Shown: positions 1 through 11,100 of the stretch, piece after piece | How the letters are laid out: every line of letters starts with the position of its first letter | How positions within the stretch are numbered: position 1 is the first letter of the stretch | Assembly (NCBI RefSeq): GCF_048771995.1 | Contig: NC_133059.1 | Span: forward strand, 3,895,001 to 3,959,000 | Source: Taeniopygia guttata | Taxonomy: Eukaryota > Chordata > Aves > Passeriformes > Estrildidae | Reading direction: 5' to 3' | DNA length: 64,000 bases | Program-made: the position numbers and the translations under genes | The notes under the pieces: model-generated | What the model saw: only the letters and a program-made list of their open reading frames with translations | What the model was told of the DNA's origin: nothing | The model's database searches: none

Positions 1-297
1 AACCCCACAACCCCCCCCAATACCCACCCCAAACCTCCTTCAACGCCCTCCAACCTCCCCAAATCCCCTCTAAACCCCCTTTAACCCCTTCCAATCCCCC
101 CAAATCCACCCTAAATCCCCTCCAAACCCCCCCATACCCACCCCAAACCCTCTTTAACCCACTCCAACCCCCTAAATCCCCCCCATATTTGCCCCAACCC
201 CTCCAAATCCCCTCCAAACCCCCCAATACCCACCCTAAACCCCCCAATACCCACCCCAAACCCATTTTTATCCCTTTTTTTCCCCTTTTATCCCCAG
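1..297 (+). repeat. PSMD8 terminal intron, C-rich minisatellite
   Basis: The stretch before the last PSMD8 exon is an irregular C-rich array in which CCCCAAACCCC and CAATACCCACC recur. It runs into a pyrimidine-rich tract and a CCCCAG acceptor at 292-297. No other gene is visible in it. Confidence 0.8.
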
Positions 298-435
298 CGG
301 GGCTGGGTGCTGGGTCCCTCCAACTATTACAGTTTTGGGGGGCGGCAGCAGAAAGCCGAGGACCCCCCGATCCCCTCGACGGAGTTGGCCACGCAGGTGA
401 TCGAGTACGCCCGGCAGCTGGAGATGATCGTCTGA
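298..435 (+). CDS. PSMD8: PSMD8 (Rpn12), last coding exon
   Basis: This is the C-terminal 45 codons of the 26S proteasome non-ATPase regulatory subunit 8 (Rpn12), a lid subunit of the 19S particle needed for lid assembly onto the base. The exon follows a TCCCCAG acceptor and reads [18 protein letters not shown], then [19 protein letters not shown] and a TGA at 433-435. I recognise this tail from vertebrate PSMD8; the extreme C-terminal helix inserts into the lid helical bundle. The rest of the gene lies before the window. The assignment rests on recalled sequence, but the match is nearly continuous over the exon, so another identity is unlikely. Confidence 0.93.
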   Translation, partial: RGWVLGPSNYYSFGGRQQKAEDPPIPSTELATQVIEYARQLEMIV

Positions 436-1090
436 AAACACCAAATTCCTCCTTTGCCTCTTTAGTCCCTTTTTTTTTTTTTTGTGGGTTTTTTTTCCGC
501 CTTTTCCCTGCCTTTTTCTGTCCCTTTTTCTGTGTTTTTTGGCCGTTTTCCATGGTTTTTGGCCATTTCCAACGTTTAAAGTGGTTTTTCCTTGTTTGTT
601 TTTTTTTTCTTTTTGGATGGAACCCCATCCAAAACTGTTCAAAGATTATTCTGGTCCCCACATTAGGACCCCACTCCAAAATCTCCCCTAATTCTGTTTG
701 TTCTCCTTATTTCTCTTATTTTATTGCGTTTTTGGGGTTGAAATGGCTTTTTGGGGGCGGTTAAATGTTTAAAAGGAGTTTTGGTGGGTCTTGATGCTCT
801 CTGAAACCCCCGAAATCCTCATTTATTCCCATTTTCTCTTCCAATTTGTTGCATTTTTGGGGGAGTCTCGATGCAGGAGCCCCAAACCCCCCTCAGACCA
901 CCCCAAATCCCCCTTTTAACGCCCATTTCCCCATTCTTGTGAGTTTAACGATTTCAAAGGGTTTTTGGGGGGGGTTTGAAGACCCCCCTCCCCCCCCGTC
1001 CCAGGCACCCCCTTTTTGGGCAGAACCCGGGGGGCTGAGCCCCTCCCCAAAAATATGAACGCCAAGATGTTGTTCCAATAAAGTGCTGGA
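436..1090 (+). other. PSMD8: PSMD8 3' UTR
   Basis: Non-coding sequence between the PSMD8 stop and an AATAAA at 1077-1082. It is T-rich in its first half, with a poly-T run near 470-482, and less repetitive than the introns of this window. No additional gene is visible. Confidence 0.75.
1077..1082 (+). terminator. PSMD8: PSMD8 polyadenylation signal
   Basis: Canonical AATAAA followed about 20 bases later by TG-rich sequence. It is the only AATAAA between the PSMD8 stop and the HNRNPL promoter. Confidence 0.7.
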
Positions 1091-1189
1091 GCCGGAGTGA
1101 GGTAGTTTTGGGTCGGTTTGGGGCATTTTTGGGGCATTTTTGGGTAATATTGGGGCCGTTTCGTTCCTGGGGGGCTTCGGGACCCCCGA

Positions 1190-2114
1190 ATTCCCCTCAC
1201 GACGAAGCCCCGCCCACTCTCTCCTGATTGGCTGAGAGCCCCCGCGCCTCGCGCTGATTGGTCGAGGCGCTCCCCCAGCAAAAAAAGGCGCGCAGATGTG
1301 ACCGGCGCGTATGAAAGGGCGGAGATGATTGGGTGGCGAATGGCGGGAATGAGAGGAGAGCGGTGATTGGCTATACGCCCTCTTCTCCAACCAATGAGTG
1401 TGCGAGAGGCGGGGTTGGGATGAGGCGTGGAGGGAGGGCGCCGCCGTGCGGACGGGAGGAGGAAGGCCCAGTGCTCCCAGTTAACCCCAGTTCCCCCCAG
1501 TGCCCTCCCAGTTAACCTCAGTGCCCTCCCAGTAGCTCCCGCAGCAACTCTGAGGAGCCGGTAACGTCCCATACGCGCCGACCAATCCCAAGCGAAAACC
1601 TCAGCAAGTCGGCCAATCAGAGCGCGCCGCTGAGGGCGTGGGCGTTGATGGACGTGCGGCTCAGCCAATGAATGAGCGGCATGCCCGGTGGGCGAGAGCA
1701 GAGGCCGGGGCTCCTCGGCATGAGCCAATGGCGGCCGGGTGATGTTGAACGACGTCTTGTGGCGGCAGTGGCGGGGGCACCGCGGCCGAAGGGCGCTGTG
1801 GGAAGAGGGAGGCGGGATCTGCGGGTTGGACAAGAAGAAGGGCGGGACCTCGCCCTGACAGGCAGCCGATCCTCCAATCAGCGCGGTGGGCGGGCGGACC
1901 GTTGCGCACGGCGACCAATGGTGTTCTCAGGAAGGCGCTGATGGGCAGCTCAGCGGAGCAATAGACGCGTGGTGGCCGAGCGAATCACAACGGCGCGCGG
2001 CGTGGCGGGTGTGGCGGGAACGGCCTCGGCCAATGGGATGCCCAGATCGCCTTGATTGACGCGTGGGCGGGCCAATGGGGGCGTGTCGTGGGCGGGCCGG
2101 AGGAGCGGGGCGCC
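1190..2114 (+). promoter_or_regulatory. HNRNPL: HNRNPL CpG-rich promoter with 13 CCAAT boxes
   Basis: A GC-rich, CpG-rich, TATA-less stretch ends at the HNRNPL start codon. It holds 13 CCAAT/ATTGG pentamers: ATTGG at 1227, 1257, 1328 and 1366, and CCAAT at 1391, 1582, 1613, 1665, 1725, 1874, 1915, 2030 and 2072. CCAAT is the NF-Y core. The last two lie within 90 bases of the ATG, as expected near a transcription start. The transcription start itself cannot be placed from sequence alone. Confidence 0.75.
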
Positions 2115-5100
2115 ATGTCGAGGCGGCGGTGGCGAGGGCCTCAGGGCGCCGAGAGTGGCGGGCGCGGAGCCGACATGGGGAAGATGGCGACGGGCGGCGG
2201 CGGCGGCGGCTCGGGCCGATATTACGGTGGCGGTGGCGGTGGTGAGGGCGGCAGAGCCCCTAAACGCCTGAAAACCGAGAGCGCCGAGGCGCCGCCTCAC
2301 GGGCCCGGTGGGCCGGGGGGCGCGGGCGGCGGAGCCGGAGCGGGAGGAGCGGTGAGAGCGGGGAAGGGTTTGGTGTGGGGAGCGGGGCTGGAACAGCGCC
2401 TTGTGGGGGTAAAAGAGCTGCTGTGAGGGGGCAGGAGGGCTGAGGGGTAAAAGAGGCTTTGTGAGGGGGTAAAAGTGGCGGGAAGGGCTGAGGGGGTGTA
2501 GGAAACTCATGAGAGATAAAAAGGGGAAAGAGGAGTTTGTGGGGGGAAAGAGATTTGTGTGAGGGGGGAAAAATTTGTGTGAGGGGAAAAACAGATTTGT
2601 GTGAGGGGAAAAGAGATTTGTGTGAGGGAGGGAAAAATTTGTGTGAGGGGGGGAAAGAAAAGAGATTTGTGTGAGGGGAAAAATGTGGGGAGGGGAGTTC
2701 TGAGGGGATAAATATGGCAGGAAGGGGTGAGGGGGGGGAAAGATCCCGTTTGAGAGGTAAATAAATATTGGGTATAAATAAATAAGTAATAAGATAAAAA
2801 ATGTTTTCTGAAGGAGCAAATATTGGGGAGTAAGTACAGAAAGAGAGGAAAAGTTTTTTTGGGGTAAATACTGAGTGAGGGTAAAAGATTTTTTCTGAGG
2901 GAGAAGATACTGAGGGGGGGTAAAAGATTCCATTTGAGGGAGGTAAATATTGAGTTTGGGCAAAAATTGTGTTTTTTTGAGGGGTTAAATATTGGGGGAT
3001 TAACAGTGAGGAAGAATAAAAAGTTTCTGAGGGGATAAATATTGGGGAAAAATGCTGAGGGAAAGGATCATTGCTGAGGGAACAAATATTGGGGGGTAAA
3101 CAGTGAGGAAGAGCAAATATTTTGAGTGTAAAACGCTCATTTTTAGGGAAGTTAAAGTTTAAGGGGTGCAGGGGTCCCGTTTTACCTTGGCCTGACCCCA
3201 AAGCTGCAGGGTCGGGGAGTGTCCCCAAATCTTCAGTGTCCCCAAACCCTCAGTGTCCCCAAACCCACTGGGGGTGTCCCCAAATCCAATGGGGAAGTCC
3301 CAAACCCACTGGGGATGTCCCCAAACCCACTGGGATGTCCCCAAACCCACTGGGGCTGTCCCCAAACCCAGCAGGGCTGTCCCCAAACCCACTGGGATGT
3401 CCCCAAGCCCTCAGGGATGTCCCCAAATCCACTGGAGGTGTCCCCAAACCCCACAGGGATGTCCCCAAACCCACTGGGGGTGTCCCCAGACCCCACTGGG
3501 ATGTCCCCAAGCCCTCAGGGATGTCCCCAAACCCACTGGGGGTGTCCCCAAACCCCACAAGGATGTCCCCAAGCCCTCGGTGTCCCCAAATCCAATGGGG
3601 AAGTCCCAAACCCAGCAGGGGATGTCCCCAAACCCCTCAAGAGTGTCCCCAAACCCTCAGGGATGTCCCCAGACCCTCAGGGATGTCCCCAGACCCACTG
3701 GGGGTGTCCCCAAATCCAATGGGGATGTCCCCAAACCCACTGGGGCTGTCCCCAAACCCAGCAGGGGATGTCCCCAAACCCCTCAAGGGTGTCCCCAAAC
3801 CCAGCAGGGCTGTCCCCAAACCCTCAGGGATGTCCCCAAACCCAGCAGGGCTGTCCCCAAATCCAATGGGGAAGTCCCAAACCCAGCAGGGGATGTCCCC
3901 AAACCCCTCAAGGGTGTCCCCAAACCCCTCAAGGGTGTCCCCAAACCCAGCGGGGACGTCCCCAAGCCCTCAATGTCCCCAGGAGAACTACGAGGACCCC
4001 CACAAGACGCCGGCGTCGCCCGTGGTTCACATCCGCGGCCTCATCGACGGCATCGTGGAGGCCGACCTGGTGGAGGCGCTGCAGGAGTTCGGGCCCATCA
4101 GGTGGGGATGGGGAGGGGACGGTGTGGGGTTGGTGCCACCAAGGGGTGGTGACACCATGGAGCGATGACACCACCACCACGGTGACAACGTCCCCTGTCC
4201 CAGCTACGTGGTGGTGATGCCGAAGAAGCGGCAGGCCCTGGTGGAGTTCGAGGACATCCTGGGCGCCTGCAACGCCGTCAACTACGCGGCCGACAACCAG
4301 ATCTACTTCGCCGGCCACCCCGCCTTCGTCAACTACTCCACCAGCCAGAAGATCTCGCGGCCCGGCGACAGCGACGACGCGCGCGGCGTCAACAACGTGC
4401 TGCTCTTCACCATCCTCAACCCCATCTACTCCATCACCACGGTCAGCAGGGTTATACTGGGTTTTTTTGGGGTTTTATTGGGGTTTTATTGGGATTTACT
4501 GGGGTTTATTGGGATTTACTGGGGTTTTATTGGGATTTACTGGGGTTTACTGGGGTTTAGTGGAGTCTTATTGGGGTTTATTGGGATTTACTGGGATTTA
4601 CTGGGGTTCACTGGGGTTTGGGGTCACCAACCCCGTGCTGCTCTTCACCATCCTCAACCCCATCTACTCCATCACCACGGTCAGCAGGGTTATACCGGGG
4701 TTTATTGGGGTTTTATTGGGGTTTTATTGGGATTTACTGGGGTTCACTGGGATTTACTGGGGTTTACTGGGGTTTAGTGGAGTCTTATTGGGGTTTATTG
4801 GGATTTACTGGGGTTTATTGGGATTTACTGGGGTTTACTGGGATTTACTGGGGTGTACTGGGGTTTAGTGAAGTCTTATTGGGGTTTTATTGGGATTTAC
4901 TGGGGTTCACTGGGATTTACTGGGGTTTACTGGGATTTACTGGGGTTTAGTGGGGTTTTATTGGGGTTTTATTGGGATTTACTGGGGTTTATTGGGATTT
5001 ACTGGGATTTACTGGGGTTTACTGGGGTTTAGTGGAGTCTTATTGGGGTTTACTGGGGTTTACTGGGGTTCACTGGGGTTTGGGGTCACCAACCTCGTGC

Positions 5101-8100
5101 TGCTCTTCACCATCCTCAACCCCATCTACTCCATCATCATGGTGGGTGGGGTTTTGGGGTGTCCTAGCTCGGTTTTGGGGGTCTTGGGATGTGGTTTTGG
5201 GGTCTCAGGTTGGATTTAGGGCTCCCAGGTGCGTTTTGGGGTCCGGGGTTGGGTTTTGGGCTCCTGGGCTGTATTTTTGGGCTCCCGGGTGGGTGTTTGG
5301 GCTGCCAGGTGAATGTTTTGGGGTCCCAGGTTGGATTTTGGGGTCCCGGGTTGGGATTTTGGGTTTTGGGGCGCCCCTGACCCCCCTGCTCCCCCCAGGA
5401 CGTGCTCTACACCATCTGCAACCCCTGCGGGCCGGTGCAGCGCATCGTCATCTTCCGCAAGAACGGCGTGCAGGCCATGGTGGAATATCCCAGTGCCCGC
5501 GGGGGCTTTTTGGGGCCTTTTCGGGGCTTTTCGGGGTTTTGGGGCTGGGGGGCTCCCCTAAATCCCAGCGCCCCAAATTCCCCTCGGGAACGGGGATCCA
5601 AGGGACTCGAGCTCCCCGGAACCCATCGGGTGGCCCCACCTGGCTCTTGAGATCCCAAAATTCCCCAAATCCTGTCGGGAATTCCCCAAATCCCATCAGG
5701 GATTCCCAAAATCCCATCAGGAATTCCCCAGGTCATGTCAGGGATTCCCCAGATCCTGTCAGGGATTCCCCAGATCCTGTCAGGGATTCCCAAAATCCCA
5801 TCAGGGATTCCCCAGATCCTGTCAGGGATTCCCAAAATCCCATCAGGAATTCCCCAGATCCTGTCAGGGATTCCCAAAATCCCATCAGGAATTCCCCAGA
5901 TCCTGTCAGGAATTCCTCACATCCCGTCAGAAATTCCCCAGATCCTGTCAGGGATTCCCCAAATTCCCCCAGTTCCATTGGGAATCCCCCAAATTCCCAA
6001 AATCCCGTTGAAATCCCCCAATCCCAGTCTCCTTGGAAATTCCCCCCAGTCCCAAAGCCCTTTGGGAATTCCCCAAATTTTCCGAATCCCATTGAGAATT
6101 CCCCGAAATCTCCTTGGGAATTCCCCAAATTCCCCAAACCCCGTTGGGAATTCCTGATCCCGATCCCACTGGGGGTTCCCCAAATTCCCGGAATGCGTCG
6201 GGAGTTCCCAGATTCCCGGAATCCCGCTGGAATTCCTTGACGCGCGCACGTTCGACTCGGTGCAGAGCGCGCAGCGCGCCAAGGCCTCGCTCAACGGCGC
6301 CGACATCTACTCGGGCTGCTGCACCCTCAAGATCGAGTACGCCAAGGTGGGCGCACCTGGGCACACCTGGGCACACCTGGGGAGGGGACGTGTGGGTGGG
6401 CACACCTGGGGATACACCTGGGACATGTGGGAGCACCTGGGGATATACCTGGGCACATCTGGGGATACATGGGCACACCTGGGGATACACCTGGGACATG
6501 TGGGGACACCTGGGGATACACCTGGGCACATCTGGGGATACATGGGAACACCTGGGGATACACCTGGGACATGTGGGAACACCTGGGGATACACCTGGGA
6601 CATGTGGGAACACCTGGGGATACACCTGGGAACATCTGGGAATACATGGGAACACCTGGGGATACACCTGGGGATACATGGGAACATCTGGGATCACCTG
6701 GGGATACACCTGGGAACACCTGGGACATGTGGGAACACCTGGGGATACACCTGGGCACATCTGGGAATACATGGGAACACCTGGGGGTACACCTGGGGAT
6801 ACATGGGAACATCTGGGATCACCTGGGGATACACCTGGGAACACCTGGGACATGTGGGAACACCTGGGGATATACCTGGGCACATCTGGGGATACATGGG
6901 AACATGTGGGGATACACCTGGGAACACCTGGGACATACCTGGACACACCTTGGGGTAGGCCTGGGATCATCTGGGGATACATGGGAACATCTGGGATCAC
7001 CTGGGAACACCTGGAGATATACCTGGGGACACCTGGGAACATCTGGGGGTACACCAGAGCACACCTGGGGATACCTGGGACATGTTGGGACACCTGGGGA
7101 TACACCTGGGATATGTGGGGATACACCTGGGATCACCTGGGGATAGACCTGGGAACATCTGGGGATACCTGGGAACATCTGGGGATACCTGGGAACACAC
7201 CTGGAGCACGTGGGGATACCTAGGAACACCTGGGCACACCTGGGAATACACCTGGAGGTACCTGGGCACAGGTGGGCAGGTGCCAACCCCCTGTGCCCCT
7301 CCCCCAGCCCAGCCGCCTGAACGTGTTCAAGAACGACCAGGACACCTGGGACTACACCAACCCCAACCTGAGCGGGACAGGTAAGGCAGCCTGGGCACAC
7401 CTGGGCTCACCTGAGCTCACCTGGCTTTACCTGGGCACACCTGGGCTCACCTGGGCTCACCTGAGCTCACCTGGCTTTACCTGGGCACACCTGGGCTCAC
7501 CTGGGCACACCTGGGCTCACCTGAGCTCACCTGGGCACACCTGGGACCCGCCCTACCCCCACACCCCCCTGGGGCCACCCCTGGGGCTTTGGGGTCACTG
7601 GGGGGGCGTGGTCAGGGCTCACCTGGGCCAGGGGGTCCTGCCCAAAATTGGGGGGGTCCCAGGGATCCTTCCCAAAAATTGGGGAGGTCCTTCCCAAAAG
7701 CTGGGGGGTCCCAGGGGTCCTTCCAAAAATTGGGTGGGTTCTTCCCAAATTTGGGGGATCCTGCCTAAAAACTGGGGAGGTCCTTCCCAAAAAATTGGGG
7801 GCCCAGGGGGGGTTTGGCCTTCGCCGGCTCTGATTCAGCCTCGCCCCCTCCTCTTCCTCCTCCTCCTCCTCCTCCTCCTCCTCCTCCTCACACCACACGG
7901 GGTGGGGGGGGCCAAAAAACCCCCAAAAAATCCGGGAGAGAAAATTCCAGAGCCCCGGGAAAAGCCCCAAAAACCACCACGAGCAGCAGCAGTGGGACCT
8001 CCCGGCGAGGAAATTCCCCAAAAAAACCAAAACTCACCCCAAAAAACGCCTCCTCCGGTGGGATCTGGGCAGGGCCCGTAGGGATTCTCAAATTTCCAAG

Positions 8101-11100
8101 GCACAAACCCGGTGGTTTTTAGAAATTTCAGCAACATGGACACATCCAAGGAACATTTTTTTAGGAATTCTCTCACTTCCAAGGCTCAAACCCGGTGGTT
8201 TTTTGGGAATTTCAGCGACATGGACACACCCAAGGAACATTTTTTAGGAATTCTTTCACTTCCAAGGCACAGTTTGGGTGGATTTTAGGAATTTCAGCAA
8301 CATGGACACACCTCAAGAACATTTCTTAGGAATTCTCAAATTTCCAAGGCACAAACCCGGTGGTTTTTGGGAATTTCAGCAACATGGACACATCCAAGGA
8401 ACATTTTTTAGGAATTCTCTGATTTCCAAGGCTCAAATCCGGTGGTTTTTAGGAATTCTGTACCATGGACACATCCCAGTAACATTTTCTAGGAATTTTC
8501 TCATTTTCAGTGCACAAATCTGATGGTTTTTGGGAATCCTCTCAACATGGACACATCCAGTAACATTTTTTAGGAATTTTCTCATTTCCAGAGCACAAAA
8601 CCTGGTGGTTTTTGGGAATTTTATCAATATCAACACATCCCAAGAGCATTTCCTGGGAATTCTCTCATTTCCAAGGCACAGTTTGGGTGAATTTTAGGAA
8701 TTCTTCCAACATCGACACAATCCAAGAGCATTTCCTGGGAATTTTCTCATTTCCAAGGCACAAAGCTCGGTGGTTTTTAGGAATTGTTTCAACATCAACA
8801 CGACCCAAGAGATTTTCATGGGAATTCTGGCACTTCCAAGGCACAAAACCCGGTGGTTTTTGGGAATTCTCTCAACATGGACACATCCAGGAATATTCCT
8901 TAGGAGTTCTCTCATTTCCAAGGCAAAATTTGGGTGAATTTTAGGAATTCATCACCACCACCCAAGAGCATTTTTCAGGAATTCTCTCATTTCCAAGGCA
9001 CAATTTGGGTGAATTTTAGGAATTCTCTCAACATCAACACAACTCGGGAGTATTTCACGGGAATTCTTTCATTCCCAAGGCACAGTTTGGGCAAATTTAG
9101 GAATTCTCTCAACATCAGCACAACCCAAGAGCATTTCCTGGGAATTTTGGCACTTCCAAAAGCACAATTTGGGCGAGTTTCACCAACTTCCTGCACCTTC
9201 CAAGACCCAATTCCGATGTTTTTTTGGGAATTCTGTGGTTCCACTCCAAGGAAATTTTTAATTTCTGGGAATTCTGCCATTCCCAAGGCACGATCCCGGT
9301 GATTTTTGGGAATTCAGCAGCATGGACACACTCCAAGGACACTTTCTGGGAATTCTCTCACTTCCAAGACCCGATTCTGGTGGTTTTTTTAGGAATTCTC
9401 TCAGCGCATTTGGCGTCCTCGAGCTTTGCTTTTAGGAATTCTCTCCTTCCCAAGACCCGATTTGGGCGGTTTTGGGAATTTCTGGTGGGTTTTAGGCGTT
9501 TCCACAGCCTGCTCCACTCCAAGATTATTTTTTTTAGGAATTCTCTGACTTCCAAGAGCTGATTTGGGTGAGTTTTAGGAATTCCCCTCTTCCATTCTTG
9601 TTTTGGGGATGGGGTTTAGGGATTTCCTCACTTCCAGGTCGTTATTTTTGGGGTTTTTTTAGCAATTCTTCACCGTACCTCTCCTTCAAAGACCGTTTTT
9701 GGTCATTTTTAGGAATTCTCTCCCTTCCCAGACCGTTTCCTCGGGGTTTTTTAGGAATTCCCTCACCACACTTTCAATCCAAGACCGTTTTTGATGGTTT
9801 TTGGAATTCTTTCACTTCCCAGACCCAATTCCAGCACTTTTAGGAACTTTCTCACATCCCTGAACCCGTTCTCAGGGTTCTCAGGAATTCTCTCCTGTCC
9901 AAGACCATTTTTTTTTGGGTCTTCTTAGGAATTTCTCACATCCAAGGCCATTTCTGATGGTTTCAGGAATTCCCTCAGCTCCCAGATCACATTTCAGTAT
10001 TTTCTGAAATTTATTATTTATGTTTATTTGGGAAACTTCCCAAATCCACCAGATCTGGGCTGGGGGCGGGGCTGAACCCCCAGGAACATTCCAGGAACAT
10101 TCCAGGAACACCCCAAGGAATGTTTCTAGCAACACCCCCAAGGAACATTCCAGGAACACCCCAGGAACAGCTCAGGAATACCACAAGAACATTCCCAGGA
10201 ACATTCCCAAGGAACATTCCAGCAACACTCCAAGAACATTCCAAGAAACATTTCAAGAACATTCCAGGAACATTTCTAGGAACATTCCAGGAACACCCCA
10301 AGAACATTTCAAGGAACATTTCCAGGAACAGTCCCAAGAACATTCTAGCAACACCCCCAAGGAACATTCCAAGAAACATTTTAGGAACATTCCAAGGAAC
10401 ACTCCAAGAAACATTCCCAGGAACACCTCAGGAACATTTCCAGGAACACCCCAGGAACATCCCAAGGAACATTCCAAGAAATATTTGAGGAACATTCCAG
10501 CAACACCCCAGGAACATTTCCAAGGATCATTTCCAGGAACATTCCAAGGAACATTCTAAGGAACATTCTAGCAACACCCCCAAGGAACATCTCAGGAACA
10601 TTCCAAGGAGCATTCCAAGGAACATTTCAGGAATACCCCAAGAACATTCCAAGGAACATTCCCAGGAGCACCCTGGGAACATTTCCAGGAACACTCCAAG
10701 AACATTTCCAGCAACACCCCAAGGAACATTCCAGCAACACCTCGAGAACACCTCAGGAACATCCCAGGAACATTTCAGGAACATTCCAAGGAACACCCAC
10801 CCCAAGAACACCTCAGGAACATTTGAGGAACATCCCAAGAGATTTCAGGAACATTCCAAGGAACATTTCAGGAACATTCCAAGGAACACCCTGAGAACAC
10901 CTCAGGAACATCCCAGGAGACATTTCAGGAACATTCCAAGGAACACTCCAAGAACATTCCCAGGAACACCCTGGGAACATTTCCAGGAACACTCCAAAAA
11001 CATTTCCAGGAACACCCCAAGAAACACTCCAGGAACATTCCAGCAACACCCCAAGGAACACCCCAAAAACACCTCAGGAACATCCCAGGAACGTTCCAAG

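Larger units (their letters stand above)
4442..5398 (+). repeat. HNRNPL intron 3 minisatellite with exon 3 copies
   Basis: Arrays of GGGATTTACTGGGGTTTA-type units fill most of the intron. Two partial copies of the 3' end of exon 3 are embedded, at 4634-4698 and 5097-5141. The last 250 bases change to GGGGTCCCAGGTTGGATTTT-type units before the acceptor. Confidence 0.85.

Noticed and set aside
4634-5141. Alternative exon 3 copies as real exons
   Set aside because: The exon 3 end copies lack a nearby AG acceptor in phase, so they can only act as decoy donors.
5485-6249. GT-AG boundaries for HNRNPL intron 4
   Set aside because: Nearby GT and AG dinucleotides insert or delete residues in the invariant V-E-F-D segment; only the AT-AC pair joins the frame cleanly.
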